The notes under the pieces are model-generated. The model was not told where the DNA came from. It saw only the letters and a program-made list of their open reading frames with translations, and made no database searches. A program made the translations under genes and the position numbers. Below, in pieces: positions 1-9,109 of a stretch of DNA of 64,000 bases (the stretch's first letter is position 1; every line of letters begins with the position of its first letter). This DNA is from Guillardia theta CCMP2712 (Eukaryota; Cryptophyceae; Pyrenomonadales; Geminigeraceae). The stretch is from NCBI RefSeq assembly GCF_000315625.1, contig NW_005434611.1:1-64000 (forward strand). Direction: 5' to 3'.

Positions 1-3000
1 TAAGAAGCGATGCATTCGGGTTGATTTAAAGAGGACGAAGATTTTCCTGATTGTTTTCTGTTTGCCTCTTTGTTCCCAAATCGCTTGTAGGAGTATGCAG
101 AGTGCGATGGTATGTGCTCTGATGACGCTACATTTTCCGTGTATCTTGATCGCTCCGCGTTCCTGCTCTCCTTCCTTTTCTTGCGTGCTGTATCCTATCG
201 ACATTGATCGACCCTTCCTGTTTCGTGATATGTCGCCGTGGATTGCGGACCACACGTGGTTCCTGTTCTTCTCCTGTTTGGCCGAGGCTTGATAGTTTTC
301 GTTTTGCTTCCTTCGGTATTCTTGTAGCTCCTCCTGTTCAGGGATCAGGTGTACTGTGAGTTGGACAATTATTCTCTCTTGTTCCGACTCTTTGCAGTAG
401 ACAATCAGGTCGTCTTGTGACTTCCTGAGGCTCCGATCGCCCGTCCTCCAGAAATTTGCAGCGTAACATATTTCTGATCCTTTAGGTACCTTACCGACTA
501 GCATGAAGCCGTCAGGGATTTCTTTCCTGAAGCAAGTTTGGTTCCATCCGATCATGATTGTTCCGGACTCGCATGCGGCGTGGCTGAGGTATTGCTCCTG
601 TTGGTCGATCCATATTATTTCACGTCGAACCTCGTCGTCTTGCAAGCTGTCTGTTGCGGCCTGGATTGTCGGGTGATAGAGGGTGGGCCAGTTGCTGAAC
701 TGTTTTGTTTCAGCGAGCATCCCCAAGTGTTCTAGAAATTCGTACGACAGCGGAAGGCCTTGTTGTCTATCTCGGATTTCAGCCATGGCGGTGGTTAGAT
801 GTTCCCACCAAGCTTGCGAGTTGAGTAAACTGTTGTGTTTTTTGCTGATATGCTTAGCAATTTGCAGTAGGATCTCTGTCTTCTCTGGGTTCTTGGCGCC
901 ATCTTCATCTTCTTTCCTCGCAAATGGTGCCGAGCGAAGGGAAGGTTCGGCTTCTTTGATGTCTTGTTCTTGGCCTGTGTGACTTCTGGGCCGGTCCATG
1001 ATTGCTATGTCGCCCTTGATTTTGAAACTTTCCTTACCTTTTAGGATAAGGTGTTCCTGTTGATCCAGATTGCCTAGTAATTTAGCCATGAGGGATCTTG
1101 TGTTTGCATGAGCTGGGTGTGGCCTTCTCTCTTCTGCTGCTTCCCGATGCTTTTTGGATGTCTCCTCCCGGTCCTCCTCTGATTGCGGGTGTGACTTTCG
1201 TTTTCGGGTTGTAGCACTATCCTGTGTGACAACCTCTCGTCTTTTCCTCTTTGTTCCTGATGCTCTGTTGACGCTGCTTACCCAGATGACATTTTCTTGT
1301 AGCAATTGCATTACGATCCCCTCCGCCTCCTCGCGTTGCCTTGGGAAAGGCCAGAGCTTCCTTGGCAAATGCAGTTCTTCGTCCGCGATAGGTCGTACAT
1401 TGCGTAGCAAGGAGAATTGGAGTTTCGGGAGTTGCCTCCATAAGGCTTGGAAGTTCGTCCAGCCCTGTGGTCTGTTACAGTCGTTCAAGTTTGCCACCAT
1501 ATCCTCCATCCTATGAAGGAGGGAGATGCTTCCAGGTAGGTGACCTGCTTCTATATGGGCCCAGCTGATCCTCGTGTTTAGTTTTTCCGCCAGCCAGACT
1601 GCTAAAGCTTCGGGTCCCCGCACCACATCCCGCTCCATAGTTCGAAAATTCATTTCTCTTTGGAGCTCTAGCATTGTTTGACACCCCCATTTTACGCACG
1701 AGTTTCTGAGTTTAGATATCAGTCTATCTTGGATGTCTCCACCATGCTTACTATTCACTTCTCGTTCGATGTATCGTAACGCTGCTCTCCCTAGGATTGG
1801 GGCAGGATGAGGGACCTGCAGCCCTCCATTCTCTGTTGGCAGGTAGAATATACCATTCCCTGTACTTTTGCTTAGGCCTAACGCTTTTTTAAAAGCTCGT
1901 ATCCACAGTTGATCTAATTCTTGTAGGTCTCGCCAAGTCCATCCAGTCATGACTGCGGAGTAGCGAAAGACGTTGAGAATTCCAACTTTCACCAGGTAAA
2001 ATTTTTGCGCAGGAGTATAACTCGACGAGCTGATATTGTTGATCAGTTCTTTGGTTTTTTCAAAGACGTATGCTCGTTCTCCCCAAGTGAAAGGGCAGCC
2101 CTTTATTCTTCGTCTTTCTTCCTTCCACAGAGAGATGCGATAGCCGAGATATTTGAACGGTTTAGTAGCCGGTAGGGCTTCGACAGGTTCCCCCATGACC
2201 GTTATTTTGTTCGCACCAGGAACCTCTCCCTTGCGAGCATAGTCGAAGCTGGTTATCTCTGATTTCTTATTGTTGATTTGCAGTCCTGACCATTTGCAGA
2301 AGGAATCCACCACTGCTACCAACTCTCGCATTTCTTTCATCGTGTGTGCGATGAGTACCATGTCATCGGCGAAGGACAGGTTGTTTGTTGTTCCTGTGCT
2401 GCACTTGTCCAATTGCCTAGAGAGGATGCATAGCACCAAGTTGGCCAGTTGTGGGCTACTTGCTCCACCTTGTGGCAGCCCGATCATTAGAGGTATTTTC
2501 CCTGTGTTGAACTCGTTTGTTTGTATTTGCAGTTCGACTCCACTGTTGCAGGCTATCACAGTTCTAATGTCTTCAGGATGGAAGCCTAGGCTGTTCATTG
2601 CCTGCTCGACCACCTCGATCGCCACATTGTTAAAGAAGTTCGCAAAGTCCAGGTACAAGAGAATGAGGGACGTTTTGGCCTCTTCTGCTTCTTCTACGAT
2701 CGAGATCAGTCGATGAGCCTGCCGACTTGTGCTTCTGCCTGGACGGAACCCCTCCTGGAAGTTTGTGAGGACGTTATTTGCTTCTACTGTCTTACTCAGA
2801 CGATGCGCCAGGATTGCCTGAACTAGTCGAGTAAGCGTTGACATGACGCATATAGGCCGCATGTTTTCGAGAATGTGACAGAATTGATTTTTTGGCAGGA
2901 GGCGTACTCTCGCTGTCTTGTTGAGAACCTCTGCTTTGCCTTCTAGGGCCGCGTTGACTAACTTGCCAACTTCCTCTCGGCATGCTGGTGGCAGCGCCCG

Positions 3001-6000
3001 CAGCACTTCGTTCGAAATGAGGTCAAGTCCTGCAGCCTTTCGTCTCGGCGCCGAGGCGAGCCAGACATCAATCTCTCCCGGTGCCAGGGGTCTGGTGATT
3101 TCCTGTTGTTGTCTCCTTGAAAGCTGCACCCCCTCAGGCGGTGTGATCTGTCTTGGGGCCACGGTTGTGAACGACTTACATTTTGTGCAGTACGGGGTAA
3201 TCCCTCCCCCTCCGATGGTCTCGTCGCTTGAGTCAGCCAAGGGGAGCATACATCCGATGTTTGAGCATTTTGAGCAGGTCCCTTGTTTCGTGCATGCGTT
3301 GACGCTGAAGAAGAATCGTGTATGGTCCGCGTCCTCTAGCTCTCTAACCTTCTGCATTGGGAGATGATCCGTGAGATCACGGTATCCTGCTATCTCCCAT
3401 GTTGTTTTATCCGATTCTTCTAGTGCTACAATTGCTTTCGTGATTGTGTTTGCAGGTAGCAGTGATAGAAAGATCCAGTCATCTGTCCCTTCTCGCTCGA
3501 TCCCAATCATCAGTTGCTGGTTTGCACTCCAAAATGCTCTAACGCCCCTCGTGTCTTCGCTAGATAGGGTTGCTTCGATTTGGTTGATGAGCTCGTCGGC
3601 ATTGTCGACTATCTTGCCGAGCAGTCGAAGAGCCAAGCCTTTGTGGCAACGAAGGGAGTTAGGGTGTTTTTTCTTGATGTCTTGACTTATCATCGGTTCT
3701 TTGGGAATGAAATCACTCTTGCGTCCCATTGCATTCTGGGATTCACGGCTGCCTACCGTGCCTAGCCGTGTTTGCTGCTGTTGGCAGATCTCTTGGAAAA
3801 CTTCGTTGTTTTGTTCTTCACATATCGTTCTGAACCTCTCGATCTTAGTTCGCAATTCTCTTTGTAATGTAGCTTCCGTAGGTACTCCAGTCGCTGGGCT
3901 TTGCTGTGATGCTTCCCTAAGTTTAGTCCGCAAGTTGCGGATCGATCTCTTCAAATCCATTTGTTCTTTGTTCGAATGTCGCCTCCCTCCCTTTCTGATT
4001 TTCACCTCCTTTAGTGGTAGAGAGTTGGCGAGCATCTCACAAATGTTACATTCTTGCGCCTTAGCTCGCATGTCTCGTATGTTTGCATCTAGTTGTTGCG
4101 CCCATTCGATCTTCTTCTCCTCCCACGAATCGCGATCCAGCACCCATCTGCTTTTAGGGGTTTCCCCCTTCTTCTGTCGTGAATTCATCTGATGCACTTC
4201 TACTCGTGGGATTAGCTGCGTCTCCTCGGACGTGAACTTGGTGTGTACTTGCACCACCAGGGCTCTGTGATCAACTGCTCCCCCTATCACACAGCCGTCG
4301 ACCGTCCACGATTGAAGGGAGATGTTTGGAAAGTTGTCCTCGTCACTTGGGGGGTGAATAGCGAGAACTGCGTCGAGTTTGGCTTCTATCAGTTCTTGTT
4401 TGTACCATGTTGAGAAGGTAAATGTTGTCCCAGTCTCGCTGATCTGTTCATATGAGAGTGTACGGTGTGCGGAAAGGTCTGCCAGGAATTTCTCGAATCT
4501 CTCATCTGCTTTTGCGGTGATAGATGAGGGGGAATATCCTCTCCGCATTGGTGTTGTTGTGTTGGTTCTTGCTGCATTAAAGTCTCCGGCTATGATGTGT
4601 GTCTCTCTCGTTCCCAGAGCGAGGTGTAGCAGCTCTGCCCACAGTTCCCCTTGCTCTCGAATCGCATTTTCCGCAGGTACCTGATGGAGGTTTGTGACTA
4701 AGAAAGAGTTTTTCCCTGTTCCGACTTTGATCGAAAACACTCGGTTTCGATATTTCTTTTCTTTGTTGCACGCCTGGTGAGCGGCAGGGGAGGGTGACGG
4801 CGACAGGGCCGCATGTACCAGCGTTACCAACCTCAGGTCTCCTTTCCCCTTCTTCGCATTGATCTTTGCAGGCCCCAGGAAGATTCTGTAGCAGGCCCAG
4901 TTCTCCTTGATCATCTTCCTTAATTTGTTCTCGTCGCGGGCCGAGACCCTTACCTCTTGTAGTAGCACAACCCCAGGTTGGAAGGACTGGATTAAGTATG
5001 CGAGGATGTGCTTGAGAACAAAGTGATTGCAACCATTCACATTTTGTGAGATGAGGAAACCTGGGTCTGAGCTTTTTCGATGCATCTGCGCCCAATCATT
5101 GCCCCTTTGCTCCTCCTGCCTTTCCCCCCTCCGCTCCTTCCCTCTCTGGGAGGTTTTCTCTCCTGATTGTGCATTCTCCTCCATTTCCTCACCCAGATGT
5201 CTTGGTTGGGGCTTCGTGGGGGTCGCTTGCCGCTGGATTGCGATCGGCTGTACCTCCTCCTCAAGCTTTGTCGTCGAGGTCATCAGCCGCTGGATTGCGT
5301 GTGGCTGTACCTCCTCCTCAAGCTTTGTCGTCGAGGTCATCAGCCGCTGGATTGCGTGTGGCTGTACCTCCTCCTCAAGCTTTGTCGTCGAGGTCATCAG
5401 CCGCTGGATTGCGTTCGGCTGTACCTCCTCCTCCGGCTTTGTCGTCGATGTCAAGTTCTCTTGCACCCTCGCCTCCTTCGGCAGAGATCGCAGAATTACC
5501 TGGGCCGTTTCCTCCATCTTCTCCAGATGGGTGAGAGCTTCGATCAGTTGTGTTCTGGTTTGCATCAGCCATTCTTGCGGAGGTCTTAGTCTTGTCCTCG
5601 TTTCCATCGTTGCTAGCCAGTCTTGATTTGTCTCGCAGAGCAGTAGGGTGTGAAGGATAGCGAACACTCCGCAGTTGAAGTTATCTTCCTGTTGGAAGGC
5701 TGAGCACCACTTTACCTGCCATGGGGCGTTGGTCTGATCGTCAAAGATGTGTTCGATCACTCCGATTGTCAGCTCAGCCATTTCTCTTGCTCCGTGCTCC
5801 CCCGTTGTTGCAAGATTCCTCGCTCCCTCGATCCCTCGTGGGTCCCTCGTTGTGCTCGTTCTGTCCTCGCAGAGAGGGTCCAAGATGTACGCGCATCGCC
5901 GATCATATCTTAATGCAATTAGAATCCAGTGGTTGCTGTGGATGATAGTTGGAAACAGGAAGGTGTGTTGCTCATCTCTCAAGCTGCTGAGGTGAAATCT

Positions 6001-6387
6001 GTTCCCGACTCTCAAGCGGGACGCCTCGTCTCGCAGACTGGATATTACCCTTGGCAAGAAGATGATGTTCCGCGTTTGCTGGTCCTCGTGGGCTCTCCCT
6101 TTGCGTACCATGTGTATTGCTCGTCCTCCTTGAAGAGCCTTGCTCATCTCATTGAGAGTAACTTCGATCATGTTCTCGCATAAAAATCCGCTTACTCCTC
6201 GATTGTTCAGGGCAGTGATGCCAAATTCCTTGTCGCCTCGTTTGTCTGACCATGGGATCTCCTCGATCCAATCAAAAAAATACAGTGTTCTATCTACATG
6301 TTGCGTTTCCTTTGAAACCGTTTCCATCTCCCCCCCTTGCCTACTCCCGGCACTCCCCCCTTCCTCCTCCCTTCCTCCTCCTGTCAT
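1..6387 (-). CDS. non-LTR retrotransposon ORF2: Ulp1-like peptidase, APE endonuclease and reverse transcriptase (runs off the left edge)
   Basis: Reading the minus strand from the ATG at 6387-6385 there is no stop codon down to base 1, so at least 2,129 codons are open and the C-terminus lies outside the window. Near residues 150-240 is a C48/Ulp1-like pattern: NHW with His153, LDP with Asp170, FQQED with Gln232/233 and NCGVF with Cys239. Four 19-residue repeats follow (about 310-385). An APE-type endonuclease comes next: QNVNG, LLQE, AGDFN with Asp602, and VDH at 706-707. The reverse transcriptase spans roughly 1100-1400, with RPICV, YLDFANFF (motif A), GLPQGGASSP (motif B) and FADD at 1339-1342 (motif C). 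The rest is a thumb or C-terminal region I cannot assign. The domain order marks an APE-class LINE, and the intact frame suggests recent activity. The peptidase call rests on motifs only. Confidence 0.9.
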   Translation of the reverse strand, partial: MTGGGREEEGGSAGSRQGGEMETVSKETQHVDRTLYFFDWIEEIPWSDKRGDKEFGITALNNRGVSGFLCENMIEVTLNEMSKALQGGRAIHMVRKGRAHEDQQTRNIIFLPRVISSLRDEASRLRVGNRFHLSSLRDEQHTFLFPTIIHSNHWILIALRYDRRCAYILDPLCEDRTSTTRDPRGIEGARNLATTGEHGAREMAELTIGVIEHIFDDQTNAPWQVKWCSAFQQEDNFNCGVFAILHTLLLCETNQDWLATMETRTRLRPPQEWLMQTRTQLIEALTHLEKMEETAQVILRSLPKEARVQENLTSTTKPEEEVQPNAIQRLMTSTTKLEEEVQPHAIQRLMTSTTKLEEEVQPHAIQRLMTSTTKLEEEVQPIAIQRQATPTKPQPRHLGEEMEENAQSGEKTSQRGKERRGERQEEQRGNDWAQMHRKSSDPGFLISQNVNGCNHFVLKHILAYLIQSFQPGVVLLQEVRVSARDENKLRKMIKENWACYRIFLGPAKINAKKGKGDLRLVTLVHAALSPSPSPAAHQACNKEKKYRNRVFSIKVGTGKNSFLVTNLHQVPAENAIREQGELWAELLHLALGTRETHIIAGDFNAARTNTTTPMRRGYSPSSITAKADERFEKFLADLSAHRTLSYEQISETGTTFTFSTWYKQELIEAKLDAVLAIHPPSDEDNFPNISLQSWTVDGCVIGGAVDHRALVVQVHTKFTSEETQLIPRVEVHQMNSRQKKGETPKSRWVLDRDSWEEKKIEWAQQLDANIRDMRAKAQECNICEMLANSLPLKEVKIRKGGRRHSNKEQMDLKRSIRNLRTKLREASQQSPATGVPTEATLQRELRTKIERFRTICEEQNNEVFQEICQQQQTRLGTVGSRESQNAMGRKSDFIPKEPMISQDIKKKHPNSLRCHKGLALRLLGKIVDNADELINQIEATLSSEDTRGVRAFWSANQQLMIGIEREGTDDWIFLSLLPANTITKAIVALEESDKTTWEIAGYRDLTDHLPMQKVRELEDADHTRFFFSVNACTKQGTCSKCSNIGCMLPLADSSDETIGGGGITPYCTKCKSFTTVAPRQITPPEGVQLSRRQQQEITRPLAPGEIDVWLASAPRRKAAGLDLISNEVLRALPPACREEVGKLVNAALEGKAEVLNKTARVRLLPKNQFCHILENMRPICVMSTLTRLVQAILAHRLSKTVEANNVLTNFQEGFRPGRSTSRQAHRLISIVEEAEEAKTSLILLYLDFANFFNNVAIEVVEQAMNSLGFHPEDIRTVIACNSGVELQIQTNEFNTGKIPLMIGLPQGGASSPQLANLVLCILSRQLDKCSTGTTNNLSFADDMVLIAHTMKEMRELVAVVDSFCKWSGLQINNKKSEITSFDYARKGEVPGANKITVMGEPVEALPATKPFKYLGYRISLWKEERRRIKGCPFTWGERAYVFEKTKELINNISSSSYTPAQKFYLVKVGILNVFRYSAVMTGWTWRDLQELDQLWIRAFKKALGLSKSTGNGIFYLPTENGGLQVPHPAPILGRAALRYIEREVNSKHGGDIQDRLISKLRNSCVKWGCQTMLELQREMNFRTMERDVVRGPEALAVWLAEKLNTRISWAHIEAGHLPGSISLLHRMEDMVANLNDCNRPQGWTNFQALWRQLPKLQFSLLRNVRPIADEELHLPRKLWPFPRQREEAEGIVMQLLQENVIWVSSVNRASGTKRKRREVVTQDSATTRKRKSHPQSEEDREETSKKHREAAEERRPHPAHANTRSLMAKLLGNLDQQEHLILKGKESFKIKGDIAIMDRPRSHTGQEQDIKEAEPSLRSAPFARKEDEDGAKNPEKTEILLQIAKHISKKHNSLLNSQAWWEHLTTAMAEIRDRQQGLPLSYEFLEHLGMLAETKQFSNWPTLYHPTIQAATDSLQDDEVRREIIWIDQQEQYLSHAACESGTIMIGWNQTCFRKEIPDGFMLVGKVPKGSEICYAANFWRTGDRSLRKSQDDLIVYCKESEQERIIVQLTVHLIPEQEELQEYRRKQNENYQASAKQEKNRNHVWSAIHGDISRNRKGRSMSIGYSTQEKEGEQERGAIKIHGKCSVIRAHTIALCILLQAIWEQRGKQKTIRKIFVLFKSTRMHRFL
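5230..5457 (-). repeat. 57-bp tandem repeat inside ORF2, four copies
   Basis: Four head-to-tail units of 57 bases begin near 5230, 5287, 5344 and 5401. The first three differ by only a few bases and the last is more diverged. Because 57 is a multiple of three, the frame is kept and the repeat encodes a 19-residue, Glu/Thr/Gln-rich unit (core TTKLEEEVQP). It lies between the peptidase and endonuclease domains, so it looks like a flexible linker that expanded by slippage or unequal exchange. Confidence 0.9.
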
Positions 6388-6396
6388 GATTCGGTT

Positions 6397-8444
6397 TTAG
6401 AGTTGAGAGGCAACCTCTCCCTCTTGGTTGCCACTCTCCTCTTCCATCTCCAGTCCCATCTCCTCCTCTGCCTTGCTCAAGAGAAACTCAATTTCGTCTC
6501 CCGAGCCAACGCTGCCTTGGTAGGTTAGCGTAGCTGTGAGAACTAATTTATTCAGGGCAAGAAACAACAGGTCAGTTCGAAATTCTTTTTGTTGTTTCTC
6601 CCCTCCTCTCCCTGTTGCTTTTGCAAAGGCTCCCTGGCGTCTTCTTGATGCTACCGTCTCCCACGCATGCTGCTCGCTTACTCTTGCAATCTTACTCTTC
6701 AAAACTTGCATGTCGTCGTCCTGGGTTGCCGAGGATGATTCCGCCCATTCCTTCAGTGTCGGAAAACATGCATTTCCAGGAGATGACAAGCTGTCGTACA
6801 GGCCGACGATGGCTCCATCGAGCCTGAGTTTGCAAGCTTGGTTTTCTGCACTCTGTCCCTGGTTGACAGTCTCCTCTAGAACTTTGTAGAGAACGATCGA
6901 TAACTGTTTCGTACACGCCACTCATACACCATCTCATTCTCGATCCGTTCGAGATCTACCTGAGCCCAAAGAGGCTCTGTAGGGGGTTCTGTAGCGATCG
7001 CTTCCCAGGCGCAAAGGACCTGAGGATGTCAATCGCCGTTTCTTTTTCTGAGAAGCTGAGCACTAGATGTTCACCGTTCCAGCTGTTGGTCTCGACATCT
7101 TCTTTCGAGGAGATCTTGACGATGTGCTCAGCCGCTGACTCCTTCCAGCTCGCCACGATCCGTCTCAGTCCTCGAATTGTCATGCCCATAGAGAGATCCT
7201 CCCCGTCGCAGATCTGTTCAGCTTCCTCTCTGGTGAACCTTCCCTTCTGTGCTTTACTCTTGACCAGTACCTCATAGGTCACTCTTCGTGGTACTGCTCC
7301 TAGCGCGTCGGGCAAGAAGTCCAACCTAATTGGATGCTGTCTCGTTACCCTGGTGATTGCACTAACCTGAGTAGTGAACCATTTGAGGATTTTTTCATCT
7401 TCCGACATCAGTCCGAGGTGTATGCTTCCTCCATTCCTGTCGTCTCCCTCAAACATCCGTAGCGTGGTGCTCGTCTTTCTTCCTTCCACAGAGAGATGCG
7501 ATAGCCGAGATATTTTGTCGTATCTCGTCCACTCCGGCTGCTGCGAAAGTGCGTTTGTTGGGCTGACCTTGAGGTCTCCTCTTCGTCTTGACCTCTAGCT
7601 GCATGCCCGCTTCCGGCTGCACCTCCAACACAGCTATTCCTTGTTGCAGCATGTGTTGACGATAGATCTCCGTAATCCCGGCTGAGTTCATGCCATTCAT
7701 CTTGAGGAGGTGAGAGAACTCAGCTAGGGCCCCCGCCTTGCCAGAGTGCTTATCCTTCTGTGGCCTTATCTTGAAGGAGCAAGGATGCTTCGAATGCGCG
7801 TTCACCGCGCGGATCATCTTTCCGTCGATCCTGAAGTTCGTCTGTCCTTTCCACAGCAGTTCTGCTGCGTCGTTCAATTGGAGTGTTGCCACGACTGGGA
7901 TTTCATCCACTGTCGGAATCAAATCTTTCTTGATCGGGGCTCTCCACGAGATGCATTTCTTGCCCTGCTCCTCGTGCACCAAGAGTCCTTGATCCTTCAA
8001 CTTCTCACACAGTACCTCAACTTGTTTTATGTACTGGGTAGGAACTCCGAGGATAGCCATGGTAATCAGTTTACCACTCTCGGGGGACGCTCCTGAAGCA
8101 TCGATGCAGGCACTCTTGTCTAGTACCTCCTGTTTGTCTGCGTTCCATGCAGAGACATACCACGACTGTCCTTCTTCCCCCCATTCTTTGATGGCATCCT
8201 CCTGGCTCCTGACTTCAGCATGTTTGCAGGTCTGTCGAATGGCTTCGGCTAAGGCGTTCATCGAGACTTCCTTGGACTGCAAGGCTCTGCCTGTCCTGCT
8301 CTGAGGGTACTGCCTGACGAAGTGTTCCAATCTTCGGATCAGCTCTCCTAGCGAAGGTGCTGAAGGCGTCGTGTCCTTGTTTAGGAACTGGGAAACTCGG
8401 ACACGAGCAATCTGTTTCCTTTCCTCTTTGGATAGATACCACAT
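6397..8444 (-). pseudogene. LINE ORF1, distal copy, broken in two places
   Basis: Three reading-frame blocks on the minus strand (8444-7449, about 7470-6956, 6921-6397) align in order with the intact ORF1 at 11257-9110. Shared landmarks include FVRQYPQSRT/FAKRYPNSRT, ALAEAIRQTC/AIAEAIRSTC, RFTREEAEQICDG/RFTRKEMEGLCNG, SWNGEHLVL/SWNGSKLCI and LYDSLSSPG/LHDTFYSPG. The first break sits at a 45-base patch copied from the reverse-transcriptase region. The second is near 6922-6958, where a stop follows LFGLR and the matching DLERI segment is found in another frame. The last block ends with a TAA at 6399-6397, which is in the same frame as ORF2. I recognise no domain. The role is presumably that of a LINE ORF1 nucleic-acid-binding protein, by position only. 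Introns instead of damage are possible for the second break. Confidence 0.75.
7471..7515 (-). repeat. 45-base patch identical to part of ORF2 (2110-2154)
   Basis: Bases 7471-7515 and 2110-2154 are identical over 45 bases in the same orientation, and they differ on both sides. Judged against the intact ORF1, the patch replaces about as many bases as it brings (off by roughly one), which accounts for the frame shift in this ORF1. Confidence 0.9.
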
Positions 8445-8530
8445 GATCAAACAACCGTTTCTGCACAGAAAAATATCCTGTTCAGCACACTAGCTCGCAG
8501 GGATCCCCTCAAACTGCAGGGGAGGAGAGC

Positions 8531-8628
8531 ATGTCTGTTACTCCAGCGGTCTGTCTGTTACTCCAGCGGTCTGTCTGTTACTCCAGCGGTCTGTCTGTTA
8601 CTCCAGCGGTCTCCTAAACCCTAGCGGT
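8531..8628. repeat. 20-bp tandem repeats grading into telomere repeats
   Basis: Four units of 20 bases (core ctgttactccagcggt) run from 8531 to 8610. They are followed by an 18-base hybrid at 8611-8628 that keeps the agcggt end but carries cctaaaccct in place of the first half, and then by pure CCCTAAA. The block is immediately 5' of the distal ORF1 and may be part of its 5' leader or promoter. Confidence 0.9.
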
Positions 8629-8706
8629 CTCCTAAACCCTAAACCCTAAACCCTAAACCCTAAACCCTAAACCCTAAACCCTAAACCCTAAACCCTAAAC
8701 CCTAAA
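8629..8706 (+). repeat. interstitial or subtelomeric CCCTAAA array, about 10 copies
   Basis: Near-perfect heptamers of the plant-type telomere repeat, C-rich on the + strand. The array lies exactly between the 3' end of the proximal element and the 5' repeats of the distal element. Confidence 0.95.
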
Positions 8707-8871
8707 GAATTTCATAGCTAAGAACTATTGCTCTTTGCTCAATTAGAATGCTAGAATGTTGCTCGGCCTCGTTGTGGGCTTATGCAATTTGATCCTAGTC
8801 TAAAGAGGCTACAATGCGAACCCTGCTTCTGAGGCGTCTTTCTACTCTGTACTTCTGCTGTCTTCTCTTGG

Positions 8872-9095
8872 CTTCCTCAGCCTCAGTCAGGAGAGTTGCC
8901 TCTCCTCACCTTGGCCTTCGGTCACCACCTACTCTACCTCCATTCAGCTTCCTCAGCCTCAGTCAGAAGAGTTGCCTCTCCTCACCTTGGCCTTCGGTCG
9001 CCACCTACTCCTCCTCCATTCAGCTTCCTCAGCCTCAGTCAGGAGAGTTGCCTCTCCTCACCTTGGCTTTCGGTCGCCTCCTACCTTCTCTCCTT
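8872..9095 (-). repeat. 76-bp tandem repeat, three copies, in the 3' tail of the proximal element
   Basis: Copies at 8872-8947 and 8948-9023 are nearly identical. A third starts at 9024 and is incomplete or diverged near 9080-9095. They lie just after the ORF1 stop on the minus strand, so they would be in the 3' untranslated part of the element. The + strand ORFs here are by-products of the repeat. Confidence 0.9.
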
Positions 9096-9109
9096 ACCTT
9101 GAGCTCAGC

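Larger units (their letters stand above)
1..8628 (-). mobile_element. telomere-flanked LINE, distal copy (ORF1 disrupted, ORF2 intact, 3' end outside the window)
   Basis: The unit is defined by the 20-base repeats and CCCTAAA array at its 5' side (8531-8706), an ORF1 relic (8444-6397) and ORF2 (6387 to beyond base 1). The sense strand is the G-rich telomere strand. If the left side is distal, as the CCCTAAA orientation implies, the element points its 3' end toward the chromosome tip. The end of the element and any target-site duplication cannot be seen. Confidence 0.75.
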
